Assembly (NCBI GenBank): GCA_947646735.1
Contig: CANTFK010000993.1
Coordinates: 186,001 to 250,000 of the forward strand
DNA: 64,000 bases
Origin: Peronospora farinosa
Taxonomy: Eukaryota; Oomycota; Peronosporomycetes; Peronosporales; Peronosporaceae
Direction of reading: 5' to 3'
Shown: piece after piece, positions 1 through 9,849 of the stretch
Position numbering within the stretch: the stretch's first letter is position 1
How the letters are laid out: each line of letters begins with the position of its first letter
Translations under genes and position numbers: made by a program
The notes under the pieces: generated by a model
The model's input: only the letters and a program-made list of their open reading frames with translations
What the model was told of the DNA's origin: nothing
The model's database searches: none

Positions 1-1
1 G

Positions 2-1831
2 CCGTCGTACGTGGCGTTCACGGACACGGAACGTCTAATCGGTGATGCTGCCAAGAATCAAGTGGCCATGAATGCCCACAATACGGTGTTTGACGTCAAA
101 CGCTTGATTGGGCGCAAGTTTACTGATCCAGAAGTACAGTCGGACATTAAGCACTGGCCGTTCAAGGTCGCTCGCGGTCCTGAGAACAAACCTCAAGTGG
201 TGGTGCAATTCAAAGGGGAGACCAAGACGTTCCAGCCCGAAGAGATATCGTCTATGGTGCTAATCAAGATGCGCGAGATCGCGGAGGCTTACATTGGTAA
301 GCAAGTGAAGAATGCAGTGGTTACGGTCCCTGCTTACTTTAACGACTCGCAGCGTCAGGCGACCAAAGACGCCGGAGCCATTGCTGGTTTGAACGTATTG
401 CGTATTATCAACGAGCCGACTGCTGCTGCTATCGCCTACGGTTTGGACAAAAAGGGTGGCGAGCACAATGTGCTCATCTTTGATCTGGGCGGTGGCACTT
501 TCGATGTATCTCTGCTGAGTATTGAGGAGGGCATCTTTGAGGTGAAGGCTACTGCCGGTGACACGCACTTGGGCGGCGAAGATTTTGATAACCGTCTCGT
601 GGAGTATTTTGTGGCCGAGTTCAAGCGCAAACACCGCAAAGATATTTCGGGAAACCAACGTGCTCTACGACGCCTTCGTACGGCTTGCGAGAGAGCTAAG
701 CGAACCTTGTCCACTTCCGCCCAGGCGTACATTGAGATTGATACGCTTTTTGAGGGCATCGATTTCAATTCGACGATTACGCGTGCGCGTTTTGAGGACT
801 TGTGTGGAAGCTTTTTTCAAAAGACGATGGAGCCAGTCGCTCAAGTTCTGCGTGACTCCAAATTATCGAAAAACCAAGTGAACGAGATTGTCCTAGTTGG
901 TGGCTCAACTCGTATCCCGAAAGTTCAGCAATTGTTGATGGACTATTTCAACGGGAAAGAACTGTTCAAGTCGATTAATCCGGATGAGGCTGTGGCGTAT
1001 GGTGCCACCGTCCAAGCTGCAATTTTAGGTGGTGGTGGGTTGTCTTCAAAGCTGCAGGATCTTTTGCTGTTGGATGTAGCCCCGTTGTCGCTTGGATTGG
1101 AGACGGCTGGTGGGGTCATGACCAAGCTCATCCCACGTAATACGACCGTTCCAGCGAAGAAGACGCAATCATTCTCGACGTATGCCGACAACCAGCCCGG
1201 TGTTTTGATTCAAGTGTTTGAGGGCGAACGCTCGATGACGCGTGATAACCACCTTTTGGGCAAGTTTAACCTGGATGGCATTCCGCCCATGCCTCGAGGC
1301 GTGCCTCAAATTGATGTTACGTTTGACATTGACGTCAATGGCATTTTGAATGTGACGGCGATAGAAAAGTCGACTGGCAAGGAAAACAAGATCACGATCA
1401 CGAATGACAAAGGTCGACTGTCACAGGATGATATCGACCGCATGGTCGCCGACGCGGAAAAGTACAAGGACCAAGATGAACGCAACAAATTGCGTATCGA
1501 GTCGAAGAATGCGTTGGAGAATTATGCGTTTTCTCTGCGTAACTCGATGCAAGAGGAGAAATTGGCATCGAAATTCAGCACCGACGATAAGAAAACTCTT
1601 GAGGACAAGATTGCTGAGACGCTGCAATGGCTGGACTCGAACCAGTCGGCAGAAAAGGATGAGTTTGATGCCAAGCAGAAAGAGCTGGAGGGAGTGGCGA
1701 ACCCCATCATGCACAAAATGTATGCAGCCGAAGCAGGTGCGGCAGGGGCTGGTACTAGTGCTGCTCCTGGCGCTGGAGCTCCAGGTGGTGCGGAGCAAAA
1801 CGAAGGTCCGAAAATTGAGGAGGTGGATTAG
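2..1831 (+). CDS. HSP70: Cytosolic heat shock protein 70, 5' end outside window
   Basis: ATP-dependent cytosolic chaperone that binds exposed hydrophobic peptides and cycles with J-domain proteins. The frame is already open at base 2, which reads P-S-Y-V-A-F, so the GTG at 11 is not a real start. About 35 N-terminal residues, including the first phosphate-binding loop, lie upstream of the window. Visible signatures are [14 protein letters not shown] near residue 155 and [14 protein letters not shown] near 292. The interdomain linker [13 protein letters not shown] lies near 352, followed by the substrate-binding domain and a Gly/Ala-rich tail ending [12 protein letters not shown] is the cytosolic HSP70 hallmark that docks TPR co-chaperones. 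No intron is seen in the visible part. Long open frames on the opposite strand are codon-bias shadows. Family assignment is certain; paralogue identity is not. Confidence 0.97.
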   Translation, partial: PSYVAFTDTERLIGDAAKNQVAMNAHNTVFDVKRLIGRKFTDPEVQSDIKHWPFKVARGPENKPQVVVQFKGETKTFQPEEISSMVLIKMREIAEAYIGKQVKNAVVTVPAYFNDSQRQATKDAGAIAGLNVLRIINEPTAAAIAYGLDKKGGEHNVLIFDLGGGTFDVSLLSIEEGIFEVKATAGDTHLGGEDFDNRLVEYFVAEFKRKHRKDISGNQRALRRLRTACERAKRTLSTSAQAYIEIDTLFEGIDFNSTITRARFEDLCGSFFQKTMEPVAQVLRDSKLSKNQVNEIVLVGGSTRIPKVQQLLMDYFNGKELFKSINPDEAVAYGATVQAAILGGGGLSSKLQDLLLLDVAPLSLGLETAGGVMTKLIPRNTTVPAKKTQSFSTYADNQPGVLIQVFEGERSMTRDNHLLGKFNLDGIPPMPRGVPQIDVTFDIDVNGILNVTAIEKSTGKENKITITNDKGRLSQDDIDRMVADAEKYKDQDERNKLRIESKNALENYAFSLRNSMQEEKLASKFSTDDKKTLEDKIAETLQWLDSNQSAEKDEFDAKQKELEGVANPIMHKMYAAEAGAAGAGTSAAPGAGAPGGAEQNEGPKIEEVD

Positions 1832-2276
1832 TGGAAAGAGAGTGGCCCCGAAGGAACGGGTGGAAGAATGCTTCAGCGAAGCGTTTAGTGTTTGTGTGGA
1901 CGGGAGATCTCCGTCAGAATTGAATGAAATTCATTGCGACATCTATCTTGTGCTGGTACATTCCGATCATTCTAATCAGTAATGCTCATAACGTGTTTTT
2001 GTCATTGTTATCTACCGTAACGACTTCAACATGAAACTGTAGTGAAAAGACTGTCAAATCACTTCAAGTCATGGTCTCTCTAGTAATTTGCCACACGAAT
2101 GTCAGGCCTTTTGTATGTTGAATCTTTTGCATGTGCAAATCCGGATCATTTCGCTCCGCCGATGACAACCACTTAAAACCTGGTTACAGACTCAGATCAC
2201 AACCAACGACAGCAACAATCACACGGCACTTCTCGACCATTAGCTGAACAAGTCTCACATAATATACGGCAACATT
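1832..2276. other. Intergenic region between HSP70 and the Cys/His-rich gene
   Basis: This holds the HSP70 3' flank and the promoter and leader of the next gene. I see no coding frame or RNA gene. The segment 2146-2153 (TCATTTCG) resembles the core of the oomycete initiator, about 125 bp before the ATG, but it is a weak single match and could be chance. Confidence 0.5.
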
Positions 2277-3083
2277 ATGGACGAAAAGGTGACGCGTTCA
2301 CTGGAGCAGGAAGCTATTGCTCTCGTAAATTTGAGCAAGAAATTTGCCTTCCATCAAGTGGCACCGGAGCTGCTCGAGGCAGTTGATAAAAGCACAGCGA
2401 TCAACATAGAAGACGCCGCCATAACAGACGACGATGCATCCGTGGAGCTGCTGGATGGCAATATCTCCATGAAGTCACTGCTTGAGACGCTTAAAAAGCG
2501 CAAGCTGCAGCACCAAGTCAAAGAGGAAGAGACCACTGGATCTGATAACGGATCAATAGACGATACACTGGACACTGCCAAGCTTCCGAGTTTCCGGACC
2601 GTCTTCCAGCCACAGCAAGAGAAAGAGATTGCAGGTGACGAGGTCAATACGGCCCCTGAGCTCAAGTGCAAGTACCGCACGGGCAAATGCCACAATGCGC
2701 GGGCGCTCAAGTCGTGCGGCGACTATCACAACTTGTGCAATTACCATCGACTTCGAGCCAACGCTAACCAGCGCAAATTGGACCGCAAGAAGAAGGAGCA
2801 GCGTCTGCAGCAGCAGCAACTCACGGCGAATGCATTCACCGGCACGTCCTCACCGCGTGCTTTAAAGCAGCTGCCGATCCCTTCGTCGTCCCACGCTGCC
2901 GCAACGGCACTTGCATCTCTTGTGGCCGCGCAGCCTCAGCATCACTTTGGCTTGCTGCAGCAGCAGAGACTGTTCCTTGCCTCGAGTGTCACCGTACAGG
3001 AGGCGGGGAAGACCAATAGGAATAGAAGCAACGGCGCCACAAGCGGTGTCAGCCATATGCAGGAAGACGCCTGTAGTTATTAG
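2277..3083 (+). CDS. Cys/His-rich, probably zinc-binding, basic protein
   Basis: A 268-residue single-exon protein starting at the first ATG after a plausible leader. Residues 1-125 are acidic and Ser/Thr-rich, with a helical stretch around the MKSLLETLKKRK segment. Residues 131-157 carry a compact Cys/His cluster with spacing C-x6-C-x8-C-x3-H-x2-C-x2-H. It is followed directly by a strongly basic run (RKLDRKKKEQR) and a short polyglutamine encoded by a CAG repeat. The tail is Ala/Gln/Ser-rich and low complexity. The layout suggests a small zinc-binding module plus nuclear-localisation-like basic tract, hence a possible nuclear regulator, but I cannot name a characterised family. It is convergent with the SNARE gene, the stop codons being 256 bp apart. 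Coding status is likely; function is inference. Confidence 0.8.
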   Translation: MDEKVTRSLEQEAIALVNLSKKFAFHQVAPELLEAVDKSTAINIEDAAITDDDASVELLDGNISMKSLLETLKKRKLQHQVKEEETTGSDNGSIDDTLDTAKLPSFRTVFQPQQEKEIAGDEVNTAPELKCKYRTGKCHNARALKSCGDYHNLCNYHRLRANANQRKLDRKKKEQRLQQQQLTANAFTGTSSPRALKQLPIPSSSHAAATALASLVAAQPQHHFGLLQQQRLFLASSVTVQEAGKTNRNRSNGATSGVSHMQEDACSY

Positions 3084-3246
3084 ACTCGCTGACCGGCATA
3101 TTGCGACACCAGACACTTAACCTGCCTCCATAGATCCCTACAAACAGATAACAAATAGCAACATACGATACCGCGATCGCCAGTTTGGCTCGCGAGCCAC
3201 CTCTAAATATTGTGCAGGGTTACAGTACATTATATATTGGACGACG

Positions 3247-3294
3247 GCATAGATTGCCATCGTGTCTACAGCATAGACTGCCATCGTGTCTACG
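3247..3294 (+). repeat. Two tandem 24-bp units in the intergenic region
   Basis: Units at 3247-3270 and 3271-3294 both contain GCATAGA-TGCCATCGTGTCTAC and differ at two bases. They lie between the convergent stop codons of the Cys/His-rich gene and the SNARE gene. No function is evident. Confidence 0.8.
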
Positions 3295-3339
3295 GCAGAA
3301 GACGCATTATAATGGTGTCTAAGTCCAACGATAGCAGTG

Positions 3340-4701
3340 TTACGTGTACACGACCAGGAAAATCATGCCAACAAGCACGGCTACCAGAAAAAGAATAAGT
3401 CCCAGTTGGCACTTGTCTAAAACAAAAACAAGCACATGAGTGGGTTAAAACTTGGTGGTACAAAAATTTACGGCACAAGTACCTTTCGTCTTTAAAAGTT
3501 TACTCAAGCCCTTCATAACAAAGTTCATTCGCTGTTGTGCTTCTTCCACATCCTCAGTCAAGTCATCAAGCATCCTAAGCATAGCCAAGCATCGTAATGC
3601 AATCAGATGGTCGATCATTCCATGGACATGCCGACTGCAAGGAGACACGTACCTGTTTTGTTGCTTGACCTCATTGGATATATCTACTGTAACTTCGTGC
3701 AAGCGTGTGATATCAGTATGAAGCTCCGCTAAACTCGTATTTTGCTCTTGCAAAGTTTGCTATGCCAGACCCGCAATCCATTCGTCAAAGCAACCAAGCC
3801 ACACGTTAGATATAAAGGCAACGCAGCTATTCAAAGTTTGCTCGTACATGTTGTCGTTGCGTTTCTTCCTCCAAAAATTTCTCATTTCTCTCCTGTCCAG
3901 TCAGATTTGGCCTGAAAGACGTTGATTTTGCTGATACCATCAACTACACAGCAAAAAAAGAAACATCAAGTCATTTTCAGTACAAGTTTTGCATCAAAAG
4001 GCTTATACCGTCTATACCTTGCGTTCTTGTTTTCGAATTTGAGCTTTAACGACATCAGCGGAAATTTCAGCCAAAACAGTTTGTAGCTCCTGCAAATATA
4101 CATCACATTTGTCAATTATTAACATTCCTCATCCTCACCTCTTTTCTCTACTGATCCTTGAGCTTTTTCTTCTTCTCACTTTTCTAATTGTTGCAACAAA
4201 AGCTTTCCGACTTGCAATTTCCATCTATCACATCAATATCAGTATAAAAAAAAACTACCCCAATCCCATTTGTTTGCTCTCTCTTGTACCGCATCAATGT
4301 GCTCAAACTTGACTCGATTGGTCTCCACCATAATAATAGTGTCCTCCAAGAACTTGACAGACTCGATTGCAGTAGTTATAGCTTCCTCAATCTCTGTGTC
4401 AATCAAAAGTCCGTATCAAAATGATTGCAACATATACACTATTTATTTTTGCAATTATTGCAATACGTACGATATGTTAAAGCTGGTAACTCTATTGAGT
4501 CTTTAACGTTCAATACGGTGCGCCATTTTGCGTGTTTATGGTTTACATCGGATACTTTACTCTCTAATTCACTATCAATACAAACAATTAAAGCGTTAAA
4601 ACGAGTAAAACAATTCTGCAGACTTCAAGAAAATAGCCGCACTCTTTAAACACGTAAAATGGGTCTCCACTGGCTGCTGCCATGGACAGCTCCTTCTTCA
4701 T
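3340..4701 (-). CDS. Qc-SNARE of the syntaxin-6/SYP6 type, nine exons
   Basis: Membrane-fusion SNARE, expected at the trans-Golgi/endosome by family. Exons in gene order are 4643-4701, 4471-4571, 4290-4393, 4180-4224, 4018-4089, 3848-3943, 3653-3759, 3483-3574 and 3340-3416. All eight introns (65-90 bp) start GT and end AG, several with strong GTACGT or GTGAGA donors, and every junction keeps phase, giving 250 residues. An N-terminal motif DPFYVFK, a helical N-terminal domain with FLEDTI and RKAF motifs, a SNARE motif at about 165-222 with zero-layer Gln 193 (NEVKQQN), and a C-terminal transmembrane helix at about 230-249 match syntaxin-6 in order and length (about 255 residues). The start could be the ATG at 4701 or at 4683. 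The first donor (GTGCGG) is the weakest. Subfamily naming is inference. Confidence 0.88.
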
Positions 4702-4766
4702 TTCTATCGTCTCTTCTTTGATTAAATATCTGCTTTTTTGATGTGCAATTTTTCGTACTTTGGGAC

Positions 4767-4778
4767 GCAAAATGGGAA
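4767..4778 (-). promoter_or_regulatory. Possible oomycete initiator of the SNARE gene
   Basis: On the minus strand TTCCCATTTTGC resembles the pyrimidine-CA-T/Y core of oomycete initiators and lies about 65-75 bp before the candidate ATG, a usual distance. It is a single motif match with no other support. Confidence 0.25.
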
Positions 4779-4799
4779 AATTTAGGGTTTATATCATGG

Positions 4800-5690
4800 G
4801 TTTGACAGAAATATAGAATTGGTAGACGTATTTGTAGACGTCGTACGGATAATGCTAGTATACCTACCAAAATCTGGGTATTATGTCTTTTTACAGGGCA
4901 ATGTATACCCCATGACCAATTTTGTATACGCTGTCTACCACTCTAAACGCCTGTGTATGCTTCGTCTACTTTGCTTTGTGGTACTACTGTTATTCTGGGT
5001 CATTTGAGAGAAAAGCCAATCTTTTTGGTCTCTCTTTTGGGGACTATCTGCTCAGATGCGACGACTCCTTGATTGGTGTAGTTTCGAATATGTATAATTT
5101 GCAAAATACTTTGACCAAACTTCCTAAGAAGCTTAAGAACAACATCGGCCAAGTGACGAAGGCCTATAAAGAGCCGGCATAGTAATCCTTTTACCGTAAG
5201 CGGGATGCCCCCATCATGGGGCCAAGGTTGAATGCGAGAATCCTTCTCTACGATGCGTGCGAACCCAACGAGAGCAATAGGCACGAAGGCCCGAGATGTG
5301 AGGTACCGTGGATTCATATTGCATAAAGGCTTCAAGTCGTACGTTCTACGCTTCAGGGCCTTGGTCCATATTGTAGTCGATGTGTTCGATCCCAACCAAC
5401 TCTGTAAGATGATTCAGCGCGATTCGTTGAGCCTTAGAGAGGTGAAAGAGGCTCTGCATCCATAAAGCGGGTCAGTCTTTGACAATTAAATGTAGGAGTG
5501 ACTACAGCAGATCACATGAAGTTGAGGGGTATCCGATTTTGCCGAATAGTGATATATCACAAATGCGAGGATTGCATCGTGTCAGGACGTACCATGTGTT
5601 TGATACATATTAGTTCTCATATCGAGCAGTAAAGTACAAGCCGATGAGGGATTGTGTCTCTACGAAGCACGTTGTGCGCTGGTTATTTGA
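4800..5690. other. Region without recognisable gene
   Basis: This includes the presumed SNARE promoter and several short overlapping frames: 5000-5395 minus (131 codons), 4922-5182 plus and 5232-5465 plus. None shows a known domain, signal peptide or consistent exon structure. Base composition changes around 5.0 kb. A degenerate gene or an old repeat is possible. Confidence 0.5.
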
Positions 5691-6289
5691 GCTTTACTTA
5701 GCTTATAGCTCGTTGACAAACGAGTCGCTTGCTAGTTCCTTAAAACGGGTCGACTCTTTTAGTCGTTGTCTCAAACTTCCTTGAAATACGTGGCTTTAAG
5801 CCGTAAACAGATGTTTAGACGATACGTCGTCCAATAGCAAAGTCTGCATATAATAATTACTATTATAGTAATTAATCTAGTGTAGTGTACTTAAAGTAGG
5901 ACTATTCATAATATCTTAAAGCATAAATAAAATCAGTTCTCATTTTGAGTTTACGATCGCAAGTCGTTCTGACTTGTTTTCTTGTGCACTTCGTGCGTTG
6001 GTTCTCTAAACCTTTGAGCATCTAGCTTGTTTTTGCACTCTGTGCGTTGGTTCTCTGAACCTTAAGCCTATTGCTTGCAGACTAAAAGTCTCTTTCCTCG
6101 TTCCTTAGAACAGGGTGACTTTCAGTCGTTTAATTAGTTCTAAGGAACTAATTAAACGACTGAAAGTCACCTAAGGAACTAAGTGGCTTTTAGCCGTCAA
6201 CTCTATTTAGTTTTATAGAACTAAGAGGCTTTCAGCCTAAAGTCTTCCTCTGTATAAAGAGCTGTGCAGCTCGGCTACAGACGGCCAAC
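5690..6289 (-). repeat. Ty1/copia-type LTR, minus orientation
   Basis: Read on the minus strand it begins TGTTGG right after an A-rich tract at the end of the copia RNase H remnant, as a 3' LTR would. It contains internal repeats: the block TTCCTTA-AAC-GGGT-GACT occurs at about 5737 and 6101, and GTGCGTTGGTTCTCT occurs twice around 5990-6055. The same LTR type occurs in plus orientation at about 26790-27160. The outer boundary is not resolved. Confidence 0.6.
6114..6171. repeat. 58-bp near-perfect palindrome inside the copia LTR
   Basis: Arms of 27 bp (GGTGACTTTCAGTCG... and its reverse complement) flank a 4-base centre TAAG. As RNA it would fold into one long uninterrupted hairpin. It probably arose by an inverted duplication of the LTR's own TTCAGTCG/AGTTCC motif. 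Confidence 0.9.
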
Positions 6290-7284
6290 ATTTTTTTTTC
6301 GTCGGGCAGTACTCAAGCACCACTTGATTGTCTTCCACCTTTCTGCGTACAAAGTGGTACCGAATGTCGATATGCTTACTCCGCTTGTGAAATTAGGGTT
6401 CTTGGCCATGCAGTCGAGGATTGGTTCTTCTAGTAGATCCTGACTGTTTCATCACTGGACATCTTGCCGAGCTCGCGCAGAAACACCTTCAGATATACTG
6501 CTTCTTGTATAGCCTCCGACAACCATGTACTCGGCTTCAGTAGACGATAGCGCACCGCCCTATATGTTATGATTCGCCAGCTGACGCATCCGGTATTCAT
6601 CTTGAAAACGTGACCACTCGGACTCCGCCGTAGGTCGATGTAAACAGCCCAGTTGGAATCCGAATAACCTTAGAGGGAATCCATGCCGTCACGTGAAAAC
6701 TCTAGTCCGTACAATGGCGTCGCATGAAGATATCGCAGCGGTTGAGGGATTGCCAGTGTTTTGATTAGGGATCAGCCGTGAAATGACCTAAAGCTCTCAC
6801 TGCCGCATTGAGGTCCTGACGCGTCGCCACCATCAAGTGCATGATACTTCCAAGACATTTAGTAAGGCACGTTTTTTATCATGTATGTATGTTTGCATCC
6901 GACTTCGCACATTTTCTTGGTCAGATTGATTCTGGAATTTGCGGCCTCTTCACTGGCTTTCTGTCATATAGCCGAACTCCTTCACGACGGACGGTCTGCC
7001 GAACCGTTGCTTGAGCAGCTTCGTGATTATTTTTAATGTCCATACTAAGAATATACTTGAGCTTGACCGAAAAGACAATCTAGAACTGATCACTTATAAA
7101 TTCCTTAGGCTTATTTGACTTAGTGTTTCTTCGTTGTTGTTTGCAATGATCAGTCTTCCACATACAGCACCATAAAGACCATTTGTGGCCATACTTTTGC
7201 AATGGTGACGCAGTGATCGGATTCACACTTGAAAATTCCCACATTGATCATGAAATTGTCGATCACGGGCCAGACTGGTTTATC
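6290..7284 (-). pseudogene. Ty1/copia reverse transcriptase-RNase H remnant
   Basis: Translated in pieces on the minus strand it shows copia RT and RNase H motifs in the right order: VLYVEDLLIA (the YVDD box with Glu) near 7140, a HLMVATR-DLNAAV segment near 6810, ALSSTEAEYM near 6540, and RSKHIDIRYHFVR near 6370. Frameshifts and stops separate the pieces. It is bounded on the right by the 5' LTR of element A, which interrupts the RT. Gag, protease and integrase of this element are absent here. Confidence 0.82.
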
Positions 7285-7881
7285 TGTAACAGGGTATCTA
7301 GTTACACGTAAACATTAAGTAATATACTTAATGTTTGGTCTAAAAGTATCCATGATTACTTTTGACCTGTCACTTGGGTGCGATACACAAATGTGATCCA
7401 CCCTCGTGAATGTGATATCCATTTATGGATTCACATAAGAAGGGATGACGCTAGTTGAAGCTAGGCATCACGACGTCTCAGAAGGACGTCAGTTGCGATC
7501 TTAAATCTCTAGATTTAAGATCATGCGACAGGATACGCTTCTAAAGAGTCGCGTATCCGATCTATATATATAGCCAATCAGTAGTTAAGCATATATTTAG
7601 TTATAATTAATTAAATATAGCTCAGTCTTGAATTTGCTAACACCAAAGCACCACGCACGAGAAGCTATAAAGCTTCTGCGTGACGTCGGTGCCTTCTTGT
7701 CTTAACAGTTCGTTGCACTCTCGCTTGAGCGAGAGGCAGCTGGTGGTACGACTGCTTAAGCAGTCGACCAACCTCCCAACCACCCTCGCACGCGAAGGTA
7801 AGACGGTATAACCGCTTCATCACTTGTGCATAAGGTGTGTGCTCGTAGTACGAAGCAACTTCGTAGAAGTGCCCGTCTACA
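7285..7881 (+). repeat. 5' LTR of element A (type 1)
   Basis: It starts TGTAAC and ends GTCTACA. The U3-like first half is a series of hairpins: 7285-7306, 7310-7336, 7337-7367, 7376-7403, 7412-7434, 7444-7469, 7472-7490, 7497-7522 and 7531-7558. A TATA-like run and CCAAT follow at about 7563-7578; the block CCAATCAGTA-TTA is kept in all LTR subtypes of the window and is the best promoter candidate. More hairpins lie at 7661-7676, 7718-7735 and 7750-7765. Confidence 0.92.
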
Positions 7882-7883
7882 CT

Positions 7884-7899
7884 TGGTAGCACTCGTAGT
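7884..7899 (+). other. Primer-binding site candidate of element A
   Basis: TGGTAGCA... begins two bases after the 5' LTR, where a tRNA primer ending in CCA would pair. The same TGGTAGCA follows the 5' LTRs of B, C and E. The primer tRNA species is not identified. Confidence 0.6.
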
Positions 7900-7952
7900 C
7901 CTTCCCACGACCCGTCTCTCTGAGCGTGCGTGTGGTTTATATGGTCCTTAAT

Positions 7953-8997
7953 ATGGACTGGAGTGACTTTTCTCACCTCTCCCAACATCACAGGGAGTTG
8001 GCAGAGCATATGGCGCAGGGACTTGGTGAACAAGCCCTGGTCAATCTCTTGCATTGTCCTCCTGAGCAACATGTTGCTCAGTTGGAGCAATTTGGGGCGT
8101 TTGTGCTCGGACAGCGTAGAAACGCGTCCGAGGTAAACAGCCAAGACACGGCTGAATCCATCAATAAGACTCAGGATAAGCTTCGGCTTGAGCAGGCACG
8201 TAAGGAGGCGCTCAACAGAACTGTTGAGAAAGACTCATTCGGATGGACCCTCCGAAGCTCGATGGAACTAGCCTTCACACGATTTTCACTGGCTAATAGC
8301 AGTTGAGCAATGTGGAGTGGCGCAGCTCATCGAATACGACACCAGGATGGTGTCGTATGCCATGTCCAACTTGCGTGGCAAAGCGTCAGAGTGGGCATAC
8401 TCTGCGCTGATGGCTAATGCTGATGCATTTCCATCATGGGCGATCTTTAAGTCAAAGATTCGTGCCATGTATCAGCCGCCTAACAACGAAGTGTTGCTTA
8501 TGGCGCGCTTCTTTGGAGCACGACAGGCGAAACGCTCTCTGCAAGAGTTTGTGCAGGAGATGCGTTCGCTGTCGGCGTCCATCAATGGGGAACCGATACC
8601 AGAGCGTATCAAGGTAGCCACGTTCATGAATGGACTTAGGCACGGCCCATCGCGTCAGGCACTTTTCAGAAAGGTGCCAGCGACGATGGAAGAGGCAATT
8701 GACATTGCCTTAGTTGAGGAGCAATCCTACAACAGCGCCTCGGCGACAGCCTATTACAGGCCGTCGACCGAGAGGTCTGATGCCACTCCTATGGAGTTAG
8801 GCAATGCAGATGTGATCTGCTACAAGTGCGGCAAGCGAGGCCATATGATGGCTCGCTGCTATGCCAAAGTAGCTGCTGGTGCTAAGGTAGCCAGCAAAAG
8901 GTCTCCCAACCCGAAGGGAGGTGCGAAAAACCAGCGTGCACGACGCACGGGTTCAGCACCTGCCCAAGATGGGTCGGGAAATGCGGGAGAGAAGTAG
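7953..8997 (+). pseudogene. gag of element A
   Basis: Capsid/nucleocapsid polyprotein. It starts MDWSDF, has a retrotransposon gag core (NLRGKASEWAYSAL, then GLRHGPSRQALF) and a CCHC zinc knuckle CYKCGKRGHMMARC at about 8818-8859. The N-terminal frame (to 8306) and the core frame (8317-8997) are separated by a frameshift near 8290 present in all copies. A also lost about 30 bp near 8230 that E still has. A lacks the in-frame TAG found in B, C and E after the HVA motif. The zinc knuckle is intact. Confidence 0.88.
8925..8949 (+). promoter_or_regulatory. Candidate -1 ribosomal frameshift site gag to pol
   Basis: In the gag frame the codons are AAA AAC preceded by G (heptamer G-AAA-AAC). Three bases later a 5-bp stem CGTGC/GCACG follows (8935-8949). 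The -1 frame is open from here past the gag stop (8995-8997) into protease. The heptamer is identical in all four copies with a gag. The X base is G and the spacer is short, so it is not a textbook site. Confidence 0.45.
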
Positions 8998-8999
8998 GG

Positions 9000-9774
9000 G
9001 CGGGATGCCCTACTGTCGCGGACTCTGAAGCTACCTCTAAGTTCAGAGTGATCGAACAAATGGGTAGCATAGTCCCTGAGGTTCCGAAAGGTCGGACCTC
9101 AACCCTTTTGGTATATAGCGCTCGAGTACGAGGCTATGACCAAGTGATGATCCTTCTCGTTGATTTGGGGTGCATCACAATATTTTGTGAAACTCGTGGC
9201 TCTGAAAAGGAGACCGGCGAGTTATGAGTCGCTTTGCCAGGATGGCAAGCGAGAAGAGGCGATCGTCCGTTTAGCGAGAGGCGCGCTCGTTAAATCGGAG
9301 GGAGTTCAAGTTGAACTCACCTTCAGTTTCAGTGACTTCTCTTGTAAAGAGAAGTTCACAGTGCTAGGTATGGAGAGTCCGTATGACCTCATCCTAGGCA
9401 TGCCTTGGTTGGCTAAACACCAACCATGGATAGACTGGCGTACACGCACAGTCGCTAGCTCTACGCAAGACACCGGAAAGGATGTGCTCTTGCGAGAAGC
9501 TTATGTGGCTGATGCTGTGTCCAACACAGTCGAGGGTGCGATGACGGTATGTCAATCGACACCAGGAACTACCCAGCTCGAAAGGAGTGGTGTAGTTGGA
9601 AGTGCACTGGCGGAAAACCAGGTGACACATATTCCTACCCAGGTCGAAGAGACTGGTGTAGTGAATGGGGCGATGACAGGTAGTCATGCGTTCAATAGTC
9701 CTGCACAGAGCCGAGAGCCTGTGGAAGTTGATGGTGGGCTGACAGGAAGTCAAGCGCCACAAGAACTGGCATAG
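9000..9774 (+). pseudogene. Protease and linker region of element A
   Basis: Retropepsin-like aspartic protease expected to process Gag-Pol. The frame flows from the -1 frame of gag. At about 9159 the expected D-S/T-G reads V-D-L-G and is followed by a one-base shift, so the catalytic motif is altered and the frame broken. Downstream, ASQYFVKL and YDLILGMPWL are typical of the fold's C-terminal part. After it comes a low-complexity linker with imperfect repeats (VEETGVVNG, SGVVGSAL) ending at a TAG at 9772-9774, where C and E have a glutamine codon. Confidence 0.82.
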
Positions 9775-9849
9775 AGCCATGATCCTGGTGCGGTTGGAAG
9801 GAGTGCGTTAGCTGAGATAGCAACGACACCTTCTTCCAGGTCAAAGGTC

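Noticed and set aside
260..1798. Long minus-strand frames opposite HSP70 (to 132 codons)
   Set aside because: Antisense frames of HSP70 genes are a well-known codon-bias artefact. The sense frame has full HSP70 signatures, and the antisense products show no domain.
5000..5465. Possible RxLR or Crinkler effector gene
   Set aside because: No signal peptide, RxLR-EER or LFLAK motif is visible in any frame here or elsewhere in the window.
7285..7558. Hairpin series read as a CRISPR-like array
   Set aside because: The hairpins differ in sequence and spacing, there are no identical repeats with spacers, and they sit in a eukaryotic LTR.
7665..8144. Minus-strand 159-codon frame across the LTR and gag start of A (similar in B, C and E)
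   Set aside because: It spans the 5' LTR-gag border, overlaps hairpin-rich LTR and sense gag, shows low complexity and is truncated differently between copies. Unlike the 3' antisense ORF it has no part free of sense coding or LTR constraint that stays conserved.
9394..9780. Minus-strand frames opposite protease, RT and RNase H in every gypsy copy
   Set aside because: They mirror the sense pol frame and lie wholly inside it, so they are shadows.
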